From Ophiura sarsii (lineage: Eukaryota > Echinodermata > Ophiuroidea > Amphilepidida > Ophiuridae), in the NCBI GenBank assembly GCA_035610835.1, contig CM069452.1, positions 64,132,368 through 64,196,367 on the forward strand: a stretch of 64,000 bases of DNA, in the 5' to 3' direction. Below are positions 11,436 through 23,176 of this stretch, one piece after another. Both the position numbers and the translations under genes were made by a program. Below the pieces are notes generated by a model. That model saw only the letters and a program-made list of their open reading frames with translations, ran no database searches and was not told the DNA's origin. Position 1 is the stretch's first letter; each line of letters opens with the position of its first letter.

Positions 11436-11475
11436 ACTAGCGGGAGCCCGTTCGAAGAACGGGCGTCCCGCTAGT
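11436..11475. repeat. 40-bp near-perfect palindrome, copy 2
   Basis: Same palindrome as at 10357-10396, with GCCCGTTCGAAGAACGGGC at the centre, making the second copy more symmetrical. It lies 15 bp inside the right arm of the foldback element. Confidence 0.85.
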
Positions 11476-11759
11476 CCTAATAAAATTCCCTTTGACAAAA
11501 TATCTTGTCCGAACCTAAAATGGGTCAAAAAATGGTTTTTTTATAATTTTCTCCAAAATGGTCAATTTCATGTTCATGGTTGGATTCATTGAACCCTTTT
11601 CTTCAAGAAAATGTATACTTTTATATAGATTAAATGATTAATTTAAAAGTTACGGCAGTATTACGGAGACTGTACCTGAGAGTCCACACCCCTTATTACT
11701 GGACGACTCTATGCTCGGTTTTAATAAGCAATCCAAATTGATTCCTTAGCGGAAATGGG

Positions 11760-11922
11760 CTACATATCGTCGTTGGGGAGGAAAAAAACCTCCTATGTAT
11801 TTGTGGCCCTTGAACATGTTTAAAACAAAACTGCCAAGAGGTGCCATTGGAGGTTTTGCTTTAAACACGTTCAGAGGCCAATAACACATAGGAGGTTTTT
11901 CCTGCCCAACGACGATATGTAG
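11760..11922. mobile_element. 163-bp hairpin MITE
   Basis: CTACATATCGTCGTTGGGGA at the left is mirrored by GCCCAACGACGATATGTAG at the right. The similarity continues inward (AAACCTCCTATGTATTTGTG versus CAATAACACATAGGAGGTTT, and GAACATGTTTAAA versus TTTAAACACGTTC), leaving a loop of only about 25 bp. It has no coding capacity. Confidence 0.85.
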
Positions 11923-14381
11923 AGATGAACATCTGACATTATACGGACAATGAATGTTATAACAATAGCGTGGGTGTAGATTTGTTCGCACCTTGAAATT
12001 ATTCTGATGTGATCATGAAACTAAACGTTCAAGTAGCAAAGCCATGCGAGCCGTTACTACCTTAAGATCAAGGTTTGGATATTATATGAAGTACACAGTG
12101 TATTTACCGTCTATGCATGCAGAATAATATGTATTTACTTGGTCTTAATAATCTGAGATACGGTTTGTTTTGGCAATCGTTATTGTTATCATGGTTATGG
12201 ATGTGAAGTTGTACGCATTTCAATAATTATGATATGCCCCAAACCACTTTCGTTTTGGGCCCAGTCAGTTACTAGTATATAAAAAGAGCGTATAATTTTA
12301 ATTGAAATCGAGGGATTTCTCGGTGTCTCGCAAAAAATAACATGTTTGCAAACCTCTACAAAATGTACCAACTACGGTATTTAATTACTTTTTTATTTGT
12401 TTTTTGTTTTTAGTTGGACATTATGCGGCGCAGCTTGTTGTGTTTATGTTGCTCTTTCAGTTGGGATGAGCTTCTCTATTATACTGTATTTACATTTCTG
12501 CTCGTCCCTCTAAAAACCTTCGGGTATCAATTCGGCTACTGACTGGTGAATGTCTAAATTATAAATACACATGTTCATCCCCGAATCGATGATACAACGC
12601 TACGTCATTGCCACGTGTTAATAATCTAAGGAGTTGAGAACCAAAATTCATCCGACTTGTCCAAAATGTAGAAAATTGCGGTTGTCAAGTGGTGTAGATA
12701 CTGGCAATAAGACAATTATCTTGTTTGTATAAAGCTTATTTTATATGGATATGATATCTCAATATCGGAGGCCAGCTTCCTACTTCTGAATACGCCTGAC
12801 TGTCAAATCATTTTTGTATGAGCCTGGCCCTGTAAAACCATGAATCCATACGTCTGACATGTCTGAAGGAACGATATCGGGAATATACGGTGAAATGGAA
12901 CCTACAGGTGTAGGGAAGCACACTTTTGTATAAACAAAGTTTGACACCGTAAAAATGTGAAAAAATACACACAAAATATGTTATAATGGTGCTTAAAAGT
13001 CGCTATTTTTAGTATCGCCATGAAAAATGCATTCGAAACACGTTTAGGGAAATCAAATTGGAGCCAGGTTACACATTGTGAATGTTTGATGTGTGTCACA
13101 TGATTAAGAGCGTGGGCGGTATCGCGTTTATTTTCGTTGGCTCTGGTTTTAGCCTTTTAAACAGGACAACGAACGAGACTTGTAGATACATATACTGCTA
13201 TCGTCAATACAAAGTATTTGTATTGCGAATAGGGGATTCAATATGGACTGTTTGATCTTATTACCAGTGATTACCGTCGGCACTTTTTCTGCCAAAAGTG
13301 TTCTTTTCAAAATTTCTAACAATTCTGCATCACTCGCGTTATAGTTATAAGTGTTGTTACTTTCCATCGTTTTATCTACATTTGTCATCCATACATGCCA
13401 TAGATTGATTCATATTCCTCTATGTTTCAGATTTTAAATTGAGTTGACTTAAAAACACTTATTTATTCAGTCTGATCTGCCTATTCGCTAAATCCTAAAT
13501 GTGACCAAAACTGCAAAGATCACGGGTGAAAGAAAATCCCCTTCTTAGGTAAAAGGGGGAGTTAACACAGGTCGCCGAGCAATGCACCTTTTTCAGAATT
13601 TGTCAAAGTGAATTTTGCTATAGGCGATGAAAAAACCTTTTTAAAAACTGCAACAAAATGTTCAATACAATTAACAATCTTGTAAAATAAAACCATTTGA
13701 AAATTCTATAAAAATGGTCGGTCGGGTATGTAAAACGGGATTTGTGTCGTCGTCTTGGTGATAATTAGTCATTGTGTCCCATCTCCATTAGTAAACAAAA
13801 ATGACAATTACTTACAGTTTTAGATCGGAAAAGCTCTTAAACGGTCTCCACGGTAACGTGATGAAACTGTTGTTCCGGAAATCTCTGTATGTGTGTGGGA
13901 GGAGAAAAGGACATAATATGGTGTGAAGTTACAGCGTGTGAAAAGGAACACGTTTGTCTGAATATGCGCAATTACAACCGCTAAGCGTCGTGAAATTGCC
14001 AACTTACGCCGTGATAAATAAGACACAATTAGGCTATTGATGTCATCGTAACAGGTGGAGGGGTCAAAAAGGGAGGATCAAACAAATTATATCCGCCGCT
14101 ATTGTTTTTGAAAATGTTAAACTATACTTAAGTAGGTGTTGCAATCATTACTCTTTTCAAAAGTAATGCGCGCGAAAGTTTGATATCCGTTATTTTATCC
14201 ATACGGTAAATTTGCAATCCCAACGTATCCCCAACGATCACTCACATTTACAGATCGATTTCCAAGAAGACTACCGACTTGCGGACAAGATGCAGTGTAG
14301 GCTAATGACGTGCAAGACCCTGCAAGACCAAATTTCCCAAAAGTCAATACTAATACTTCCGTTCGTTTGCAAATTCCAAAA
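11923..14381. other. No confident gene; one weak exon candidate
   Basis: Mostly featureless AT-rich DNA. The minus-strand frame at about 13149-13388 begins with a good start context (ATGG at 13367) and reads MESNNTYNYNASDAELLEIL, but it matches no family I know; see the findings. Positions 14040-14380 show nothing else. Confidence 0.4.
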
Positions 14382-14616
14382 TTAACACTTTCCACGCGGC
14401 AGGCAGCTGCAGACGACATTCCAAAATTTCACAAAATGTTTCAAAAATGTCAAAATTACTGTTTTTCATTACCATATTTGGAATCGTCATGAGAAATGCA
14501 TTGACATAAGTACAAACATACCTAGTGTTTGGTCAGTAATCTTTGAAAATTATGAAAGGTTTCTGAAAAATCTGTTTTGTGTATGGTAAAAATAATAGCC
14601 GCATGGAAAGCATTAA
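14382..14616 (+). mobile_element. piggyBac-like MITE (family A), copy 1
   Basis: Starts with TTAACACTTTCCACGCGGCA and ends with GCCGCATGGAAAGCATTAA. It has the TTAA ends and internal motifs of the family (CTGCAGACGACATTCCAAAA, GAAATGCATTGA, AAGTACAAACAT). No coding capacity. TTAA target use is characteristic of piggyBac, but no related transposase is seen here, so that link is inferred. Confidence 0.85.
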
Positions 14617-15436
14617 GATGATGATACATAAGCCCGTATATGCTCTTTACCAATCATCTGGTTCAAGAGACGATGATATGTTTTCTTCCACTCCGCGTAT
14701 AAACGCCCCGGAAGGAAACGGTTTATCGCAGATATGTTTAAAACAATTTCACCCGTCGAGACGATTGACGAAGCCAAATTGGCTTTGATCGGTTGATTGT
14801 TTTAAAAAACCCAATAGTTTAGATAGTCGTCAATTAGCGTTAAAGCCATTGAAGGCATGGGACGTTTCTTGTGTAATTTAACGGAGGACATATCGAATCA
14901 TTGTCATCACAGAGCTTAAATTGGAAAAAAGGAAATCGGAGTAGGGTCGATTCCTCAAGTGGCTTGTTCTTGTTTGCAGTGGCAATACCGGGATACCGGT
15001 GTTGCCGCAATGGAAAATACTCTGGTGGTATGGCGGTAAAGGATGGTAAAGCAAAGGTTGCAGCGGTGCGATGGTTAGGAGCACCTGTTTTTGAAACATG
15101 TGTTAATTTGAACCACAGAATGTCCCATAAGTCGCTATAAATAACAAAGACAACAAGAAATAAAGTCTTGGTTTTTTTCGAAAATAACCAAATATATCCC
15201 GGTAATAACTCAGCTTCCCTTAGGGCACTTGAAATTAAAAACTTTAACTTTTCCATACGGTTGCGAGTCATCAATTATTAAGCACCCGGAATAGCACTGA
15301 GAGATCACTGTAAAGTTATTAAATTGGCAAGAGGAGTAAAACCTTATGGTTCATTCCAAACCAAAATATCGAGATATAAGTGATCAGTGTCAGTTTTAAA
15401 GACACTTAAGATAGCAATGATATGCTACACTCCATA
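14617..15436. other. No gene recognised
   Basis: A 144-codon frame on the minus strand (14840-15274) and a 79-codon frame on the plus strand overlap here. Neither has a domain motif, splice support or family resemblance, so neither is called. Confidence 0.45.
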
Positions 15437-15752
15437 TTAAAGGGAATAGCGCATGGTGAGGAAAAGAAACCACTGACGACGATTTTGTACCAGCTAAACC
15501 TTAGCTCATAACTAATACATCACTTACATCATACGATAGAAAATGCGTTCAATCAAATGAAGGATGGTTGATTGAGCGCGCCGTTCATATCGGGTTAAGA
15601 GATTGTTGTAGAGTCGCACACAATACCGCTTGCATGTAAACATACGTATAACAATTACAGACTGCGCCAATGTCCAACTTGTTTAGATTCAAATAGTCGC
15701 CGCGCGCTGTTCAATTTTCGTTAGAATCCTCACCATGACCGCTTCCCTTTAA
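15437..15752. mobile_element. TTAA-flanked MITE with AGGGAA ends
   Basis: TTAA at 15437-15440 and 15749-15752 bracket inverted ends AGGGAATAGCGCATGGTGAG and, reading in from the right, AGGGAAGCGGTCATGGTGAG. It is about 310 bp and non-coding. The ends differ from family A, so this is a separate TTAA-targeting family. Confidence 0.75.
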
Positions 15753-16220
15753 TAACCGAGAAAGACGACACCTTAACTCTCTCTCCAGTAGGGTCTTTTC
15801 GTTTTCAATAATGCGGTGTGTGTGTGTATTTTCGTCTCTTCACATTTTGATTTTCAATTTAAAAAAAGAACATTTTTCGTAACTTCCTGTTTATAAATCA
15901 TTCAAAAGACAACGAGTTCCCACGGGAAGGCCTCATCTATATATTATATCCGACGACCCGAGATAATATAGAGAAATGAAATTGTATAAGATTACTCAAT
16001 GAAATCTATCTTGCAATAACAAAACGTGAGCCAATTCTGAATAATGAGGCTGATGAAGAAAAGTGCATGTGCCAATGGCGATATTCGTTTCTTTGTTTGC
16101 GTGAGATGGAAAATATTGATGTCTTCATGCTAGGGTCTTTGGCTGGCTGGAGATATCTCATCTATGCCAATTGCCTTTGTACAGGGTGTATTCGAAATGT
16201 TTTCCTATTTGCAATGATAT
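15753..16220. other. No gene recognised
   Basis: AT-rich DNA with no exon, RNA gene or clear repeat. Confidence 0.5.
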
Positions 16221-16589
16221 TATAGAGGTTATCCATATAACGGATTAGCCGCTGTTACACCTGTTTCATGATATGTCTATAAACCAATTTGGTAACACGG
16301 TTCATGCAATGAATTGGACGTCATGCGTTGATTCAATTAAATGTAGAATATGCCGGGTGCGATTCCCCTTTGTAGTCTGTTGCACATGGCTAATCTTAAA
16401 GATTGTACTGTGGGAAGGATCTTAAAAGATTGAAAATATTCAATCTAATAGAGTGAAATGTATAAATATCGGACTGAAATTTCACTCAATTAGAATGAAC
16501 ATTTTCAATCTTTTAAGATCCTTCCCTCAGCACAATCTTTAAGATTGACTTTTCAATCTTTTGATTTAAGGGAGTGGATAACCTCTATA
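16221..16589. mobile_element. Nested inverted-repeat MITE
   Basis: The outer ends TATAGAGGTTATCC (16221) and GGATAACCTCTATA (ending 16589) are inverted. Inside, 16395-16543 is a strong hairpin with arms of about 65 bp, for example GGAAGGATCTTAAAAGATTG versus CAATCTTTTAAGATCCTTCC. The inner hairpin is probably a second element, or the core of the outer one. No coding capacity. Confidence 0.75.
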
Positions 16590-17640
16590 CCATATTTCCT
16601 ACCTATACCCGAATTGAAATAAACTAAGCAGTCACGAACTTATGATTTAAGCAGTACCAGTTTCACAAAATAGTTGCCAAAGACCAACATATTTCAGAAT
16701 TATCATGATGTCAGTGATGTATTTGCATTTTTGTTGTTGCTCAATTGGAGTCAAAATCAAATTGATTGTGAAAATGTCATAAATAAAGAATTTCTGTCAA
16801 AAATATTGTAAATATATTAAATCAGATAATTCAATTGATCAACTTGAAATGGACTATTTGGACGTAAGATGACAAGAAATCAATCACCTTAAAAAAAAAG
16901 TCAACCGGATGGAAAAACCGAATTAATTGACAGGAAGTATGATTTAAATTATATATGCAGCAAGTCAATAAATAATTTGGCTTCAGGAATCTCAAAAAAA
17001 TTAGACAATACCGTTTAAAAGATTTTCTATAATTTTAAAATGGTTGCTGAGCCGATTAACATGATTAAGATGCATATTTGTACACCCCGTATTGTGTTAG
17101 TCGCCGACTATTAAATTCTTGGAATATTAATATGACACGCTTTGCTTTGATATTTCTATCCTTTCGTAATACGGATGATACTATTGCCGTTGCATAATGA
17201 ATAAATGTGAAATAGATTTATTTTTCATCAATGATAAATCATAGGATATTAACTCTTAATAAATGATTCAATACCATCTCCCACCTCCGCAAATTGCGCG
17301 CGTGCTCGTGTGTTTTATTGTCATAACGATAATATATAATTAGTGATAGGAACGTAAGAAGGCTTTTGGGGGGACAATTATTATAAAGCAATTCATTTTA
17401 AGGAGTGAAAAGAGTTTTGGTCACCGAAGGTGCCAGTGAAACCACCGTTTGTTCAAGAATTTCGTGTTAATATATATATACCTATATGTAGCTGCCGATC
17501 TCGGCTAAATATCCTCTATCTCCCCCGCAGTGACGCAACTACATGTAGGGTCTTCATAACTGACTATATTTTGTTATAACTATACATGGAGTTGATCATT
17601 TTCTTTTTTTGGGGGGGGGGCACCAGTGGGGCGAGACTTC
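16590..17640. other. No gene recognised
   Basis: AT-rich intergenic or intronic DNA with no supported feature. Confidence 0.5.
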
Positions 17641-17658
17641 TGGCAGGGGGTGCCCCCG

Positions 17659-17705
17659 GTTTTGTTTTGTTTTGTTTTGTTTTGTTTTGTTTTGTTTTGT
17701 TTTGG
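17659..17705 (+). repeat. (TTTTG)n microsatellite
   Basis: About nine uninterrupted GTTTT units inside the left end of the 17.6-19.2 kb element. Confidence 0.9.
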
Positions 17706-18064
17706 GGTTTTTTTTGAGGTGGTTGTTTTTTTTCAATTCCGAAGAGTCACCCACTTTAATTTCTTATTTTAAATATCCATTTTTATGAATTACCCACTTT
17801 TTTGACCAGTAAACGCGGCTTGGTTGTTCCTTTTTATTCCTCGGCATAATCAAATATAACATGGGTTATAACAACGTATCACTTCTTTGAAAGGGCTGTA
17901 ATTAAAACCATCTGCATAAAATGAGCAATATATGCACACAGGTATACTTCAATACCCTTTACTAAGCACCTGTCAATAATCAAGAGATGGCCCTAAATCA
18001 CAATGTCACAGAAAAGATCCATATGGAGAAGCTTGCTCCAGGTCGAATGTCACAGTAACGAATT

Positions 18065-18403
18065 AGGCAAAACAAAATTATTGTGTTATCCTCAGCGACC
18101 GAACCTAAAATCTCAAAAATCAGGTCGCATTTTATTTGTTTTAAGATTTAAATGTAACCCAATTTTTTATTACTTTTATTAAATATTACTATTTTCTGCT
18201 TCAAATGAATAAATTTACTAGAATAGATTGCTTTAAAACTATTATCACATGCACTAGAAACATTATCATTTACAAATACTGTCTTGTCATGAACCACAGT
18301 CTGTCAGTAACATTCAGCAACAACAACAAAAAATAAAAAAACCGACCCGACTTCAAGATTTTTGGCACTTGAGGGCAACACAACAATTTATATTTTTGGG
18401 CCT
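18065..18403. mobile_element. GGCC-ended MITE (family C), copy 1, nested
   Basis: The left end AGGCAAAACAAAATTATTGT continues into GTTATCCTC. The right end is GAGGGCAACACAACAATTTA followed by TATTTTTGGGCCT. Related copies are at 25291-25612 and 39873-40324. The shared end sequence resembles AGGCCAAAAA...TTGTGTTGCCCTC. Its position inside another element means that element was already present when it inserted. Confidence 0.75.
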
Positions 18404-19175
18404 TAGAGACACAGTGCTGTTACATGGGGAGGTTAAGTTTTATTAACTGATTTTATTGAGCAAGCCATGAGGTACACCTAAACCTAACAGAGTATGTAAT
18501 GGAGCCTTGTGTGTGACCCCCTCTGATAAGTGGTAGCTTTAAATAGCGCCCTCGCTTGTTTTGGGTTCACATAACAACTATCATCGTGGCTGTTTGCACA
18601 GAGGCTCTTACCACTTCTTTGTGATTGAGACAATCGCTTGATCATTGAAATGTACTTAGTAAAGTGTACTGGAGTTATAACAATGGTATAAATATTGTTC
18701 ACTTTTAACAGGGAATTCTAAAGTCAGTGTCCTTGCAATGGGATGTATAAGTTAAAGTTGAGTGTTCACCCTGTCTCTAAATCCTGTGGCCTTTTGTGTT
18801 CCCTTTGTTTTCATTGCTGTGACATTCCACTCAGCAAGCTGTTCCATGTGGGACTTTTCTGCTTCATTGTGATTAGGGCAATGTCTTGATTATGTGCTTT
18901 GTAAAGGGTTTTGAAGTATTATACCTGTGTGCACATTGTTCATTTTATACAGATCATTTTAATTACAGCCCTTGCCAAGAAGTGATATACGTTGTGTATA
19001 ACCCGTGCTATAATTGATTATCCTGAGGAATAACAAGGAACGACCAAACAGTGTTTACCTGCCAAACCAGTGGGTAATTCATAAAAATTGATATTAAAAA
19101 GAAGTTATAAAGTTGGTGACTCTTCGGAAATGAAGGGAAAAAACCAAACCAAAAAAAACCCGGGATCTTTTGCCA

Positions 19176-21122
19176 CCTTAATATAGTGTAATTGCGTTAA
19201 TACTGTATTAAATAGAAGTTGTCTATCCGATTCAGAAACTGTGGGATTTGACAGGCGGGCAGACACACTTAATTGGCTCACTTATAGCCAACACGTCACA
19301 ACACTGGGGGTGTTTACAAGAGTCCTTGTACAGTTACTACATAGTTTAGAGCCGATGCCTGATGAGTATCATTGTGAGCATGGTGAAGGACTATCTGTGG
19401 GTGAAGGGATCCGCAGAATGTGCCGATCAGTTTCGGACAAAAAGGCCTGTAGTCACCCTCTAATCGGGCCGTATTTAAAGGGCTGATGATCATAATGGCG
19501 CCAATACCTATAATAGTGATCCAATTGTGACACACCATGCACACGGCATAAACGCGTAGGTGGCACACATAACAAACACATACGTAATTTATGAGTCGTG
19601 AATTCATATTTTCCTTATCCAATCAAACCCAACTAATAATAAAATGCATGGGTCAGTGGTTATGTATTATTATTATCATAGTACACTTACATTTGCTTCA
19701 GCTGCAGATTATTAGCGAAGGCTTCACTAGGGATACTTCTGAGACTGTTGTTTGCAAGAATTCTGTGGAAATATTAGAAGAAAAGTCATAACAACACATT
19801 AATTTAATGAAATCAACAGATTTTAGACGTATTGTATTTAGTGACGTCACTGGGTTATTAACTAATCGCAGTGCCAAATCCGCATTTGGCAAACTCTTTT
19901 CACAAATTGTGTAAGAACATGTGTTTTTGTTTCCGGACTTCAGAAACGGACTTGTTCGGAGACCACCCTCATAAATAGGCTACCACGGCTGTTTGACTGT
20001 CCGCTTTATAATTAAAATTATGGGATAAAAAAGATTACATAGTGGCCCCTTTACGGTTTGACCTGATTGAGGTAACGCTAATGAATACGAATATACGGTG
20101 AAAATTTCAAGAAAATTGTTCGAGCACTTTTTAAATTATCAGCATTTCCTACTTTACACACATTTTACATGTAACTCTATGGGAAATGTGGCCGATGAGG
20201 GCGCTATTAGAGTAAATAATAATATTCAAACTCTTTATCTCATACTGGCATCAAAACAAATGTTCTGAAATTTCTACAAAAGATGGCCAGTATATTCAGG
20301 TACTTGAGTCAGTTAAAACCAGAACTGGGCCAGCAAGTTACGGTGTTCTCGGAATAAAAAACGAACAAATTATGTGGGATCAAACAGCCGTGCTACAAAA
20401 TGACAATGGCAGGGTGATATTGATTGCAGTAGAGTAATAAAAAGTAGTCGATTCTGGCCCCTAACCCCCCCCCCCCCCCCCCCATCCCCCACCCCACTCC
20501 ATCACAGACCTCCCCCCCCCCCCCCCCCCCCCTCATGCACCCCAACCCCAACAGAAGACCCAAGTTACGCCACTGTTTGATTGTCAGATTGTTAGCGGTT
20601 ACAACTCGGCGGTTTCTTATCTAACGTCTAATAGTAATACGCAGGTATTCTACCGTGCTAATGACGAGTATAAACGATCTTTCACGGCTCTTTCACGGCT
20701 GATTAGGCTTGATCACGGTATTTAAATCAACTACAAGGTCGTCGTCAAATAAGTGTAATTTGATTACAAATAATATGTCATGCATCTTGATTTTGAAGTA
20801 CCCTGAATGGCCGATTATATTCAATTAAGTTCCAACAAAATGATGCTGAAAGTCAATCAAATGTCAGGCATCTACAGTGTTTACTGAAGTTTATTGATGT
20901 TAAAGGGATGATCAGATGATATTCTATTCCAAGAGAAAACCAATTGTTTTGAATATCTTTGCTTCAAAACGAAAGACAAAATGCCTACAATGACCTTCGT
21001 AATGTCCCTGGAACAAAATTGCAGAAATATCGGTTTTTGATCAGATTTGTTCTAAATAGAGAATTCAACTAAATCTAAGTATATCGTTTCAAATACAGGT
21101 CGTAATGTGTATAACCTATATG
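19176..21122. other. No gene recognised; poly-C tracts
   Basis: Open frames at 19241-19486 and 19314-19622 lack domain signals. Long C runs occur at about 20465-20483 and 20512-20532. A small direct duplication CTCTTTCACGG lies at about 20677-20700. Confidence 0.5.
20465..20532 (+). repeat. Poly-C low-complexity region
   Basis: Two runs of about 20 C residues separated by a C-rich spacer. Homopolymers of this kind are common assembly-error sites. Confidence 0.9.
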
Positions 21123-21377
21123 CATATCGAGGATTGAGCGCCAGAAGGGCGTTACTCAAAAATGCTATTTGGAGATAATCAACTTTCAAATATTTGGGAC
21201 TCATTACAATACACTGTAGCACCCAACTTATAACTCTAATTTTAGTCAAATAAAGAGTGTTTATGAGTTATCTCTTTATGGTTCTGAAAATCTAAGTAAT
21301 ATGGATTATTTTTGTACCAAAATATCAATTTGCCCCAAAGTTGAGTTACGGCCTTCTGGCACTCAACCCTCGATATG
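21123..21377. mobile_element. MITE with about 37-bp inverted ends
   Basis: CATATCGAGGATTGAGCGCC followed by AGAAGGGCGTTACTCAA is inverted as TTGAGTTACGGCCTTCTGGC followed by ACTCAACCCTCGATATG. It is about 255 bp. A leucine-rich minus-strand reading in the left half is an accident of this sequence. Confidence 0.75.
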
Positions 21378-22108
21378 TGGAGTACAAACTATTTACATAA
21401 TGTTTCTTTAGCAAATTCGATTCACACACAAAAGGGTGCCCTCTAGAGAGAGAACAAATCTCGCAACTATAAACATTGCGCGGGCTACGTTTTCCATTTA
21501 ATTTCGTCTCGTCTGCGAAAAGCAATTCTGAGGTTAGGATACACTGTGTATCTCTGTATCCAATGATGTCACATTACAAGCAGGAACCTGCGGCACATTT
21601 AAGCAGGAATTCGGTCTAGTATTACCCGATGGGGGATTTTGTGTCGGTCGGGATAAATAAAATTCCAGGGGCTTGTAAAATATGCCAAAATTGGTTGAAC
21701 TATTAACAGAAGGAGTCGCTGGCAAGTTGTCGGGTCATTGGCTTCGCTTACTGTTTCAATCAATTGGCAAGTCCTCCATTGCCACCACACCAACATTGCT
21801 GCTGCCGTTGCGGTAGCTATGCAAATCTAGCAAGCTCAGATTTATCATTCCATCGGAGGTATTTAAGGCGTGCCTGGATAGGTATTGATTTATTAGAGGC
21901 GTACCTGGAAATCTACTCAACCAACGCTATCCCGGTTGTGCACCTGGGTTAAACAGCCGTTAACATTTTTGCTACATCGTACGCGCGCTCCGATCATTCA
22001 ATTTAATTACATTTTTGTCAATTGTGTGACTAATTTACAGCAGCAATGTATCCCCTATGGGTTTGGGTTTGTTCAAGTACTAAGTGTAGTATGTGCAAAT
22101 ATTGATCC
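21378..22108. other. No gene recognised
   Basis: No exon-like frame, RNA gene or clear repeat. Confidence 0.45.
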
Positions 22109-22248
22109 TGTTTTAAACAACCAAGACATTTTCAATCATAATTATTGGCAACAATATATATGCCGAACAATTGTAAATATCAGTTAAACAACCGAGTTAA
22201 ATTTGATGAGTATTAAAATGAGTATACTCGAATCGCTCATTTGCCACC

Positions 22249-22476
22249 ATATAAGGCGGTTCTGCCAAATCAACACGCTTTGGCTAGTGAACAAGTAACC
22301 TTCACTCCAGACTTCAGATGTGTGACGCCAGAGTATTTGCTCCACCCTTCGTACAAAATTAACACTGATACAATCTTAACTGCGACGTAATGCCTTGCTG
22401 CTCGATATGGTGAATTATATGGAGTCATCGTTACGTTTGGAGCAAATGTTCGCCTTCATGCAGTTCCGCCTTATAT
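22249..22476. mobile_element. MITE with ATATAAGGCGG ends, copy 1
   Basis: ATATAAGGCGGTTCTGCC at the left is matched by TGCAGTTCCGCCTTATAT at the right. An inner pair around GAGTATTTGCTCCA and GGAGCAAATGTTC extends the fold. Length about 228 bp, non-coding. Confidence 0.65.
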
Positions 22477-22694
22477 AATTTACATGTTAAGGCTTGACTT
22501 AAAATGTGATTGTCAACCATATTACACTTAACAAACTTGTTTAGAACTATCAATCAAACACTGATGGCCCAGTGGCAAAAACTGAAGCTAAAATTGAAAG
22601 AAAACAAATCCTTACAAAGCCAATCACATACTGCATTGTTATAAATTTTCTCTCGAAATTGTTTCCATTTCTAAGCTTTGCTCTTCACAGTGCA

Positions 22695-22936
22695 TTAACA
22701 CTTTCCACGCTGCTATTAGTTTTACCATATACAAAGACCATTTTTTAGAAACCTTTCCCAACGATCAAAGTCTATCTCAACAATTACTGAACCAAAACTA
22801 GGCATGTTTGTACTTATTTCAATGCATTTCTCATGGGGATTCCAAATATGGTAATGAAATTCAATAATGTTGACATTTTTGATACATTTGGTGAAATTAT
22901 GGAATGTCGTCTGCAGACGACTGTTGAAAGTGTTAA
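22695..22936 (-). mobile_element. piggyBac-like MITE (family A), copy 2
   Basis: Reverse orientation, TTAA at both ends (22695-22698 and 22933-22936), with ATTAACACTTTCCACGCTGC at the left. Lies inside unit 1 of the 928-bp duplication. Confidence 0.85.
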
Positions 22937-23176
22937 GCAGACGACTATTTCGCGCCTGCTATCGTCTACTCAACACCAGTATTTGCTCCCAGGGTAGGCT
23001 CCTTTTCCCTGCAGGTCTGCTAAATTCATGAAGTACTGTTTTAAACAACCAAGACATTTTCAATCATAATTATTGGCAACAATATATATGCCGAACAATT
23101 GTAAATATCAGTTAAACAACCGAGTTAAATTTGATGAGTATTAAAATGAGTATACTCGAATCGCTCATTTGACACC

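Larger units (their letters stand above)
9189..11704. mobile_element. Large foldback element, about 2.5 kb, with arms of about 220 bp
   Basis: The left arm (9189-9413) and right arm (11491-11704) are inverted copies. Examples are AATGAATCCGACCATGAACA versus TGTTCATGGTTGGATTCATT, and CATTTTAGGTTCGGACAAGA versus TCTTGTCCGAACCTAAAATG. The outer ends share AATAAGGGGTGTGG-like sequence. Inside are a duplicated block (9466-9800 and 10424-10757), an exact 80-bp tandem (10721-10880), G-rich degenerate repeats (about 9840-10080 and 10880-11230) and two 40-bp palindromes. No transposase frame is present, so it looks non-autonomous. The superfamily is unknown. Confidence 0.75.
17641..19175. mobile_element. 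1.5-kb inverted-repeat element with a nested MITE
   Basis: The arms are about 17736-17962 and 18901-19130. Examples are GAAGAGTCACCCACTTTAAT versus GTTGGTGACTCTTC, and GTATACTTCAATACCCTTTA versus TAAAGGGTTTTGAAGTATTA. The outer ends TGGCAGGGGGTGCCCCCGG and CCCGGGATCTTTTGCCA are also inverted. A (TTTTG)n run lies in the left end. A separate MITE (18065-18403) is inserted in the middle. No transposase frame is seen; superfamily unknown. Confidence 0.7.
22109..23036 (+). repeat. 928-bp tandem duplication, unit 1
   Basis: Begins TGTTTTAAACAACCAAGACA and ends AAATTCATGAAGTAC. The next 928 bases repeat it almost perfectly; I noticed one substitution (TTTGCCACC versus TTTGACACC near 22243). It contains a MITE with ATATAAGGCGG ends and a full family A MITE. 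Confidence 0.93.

Noticed and set aside
14840..15274. 144-codon minus-strand frame
   Set aside because: No domain motif, no splice support, and an overlapping plus-strand frame of similar quality; consistent with chance.
21052..21249. Leucine-rich minus-strand reading that resembled a missing Trk LRR exon
   Set aside because: It overlaps the inverted end of a MITE and lacks correct LRR spacing and splice sites.
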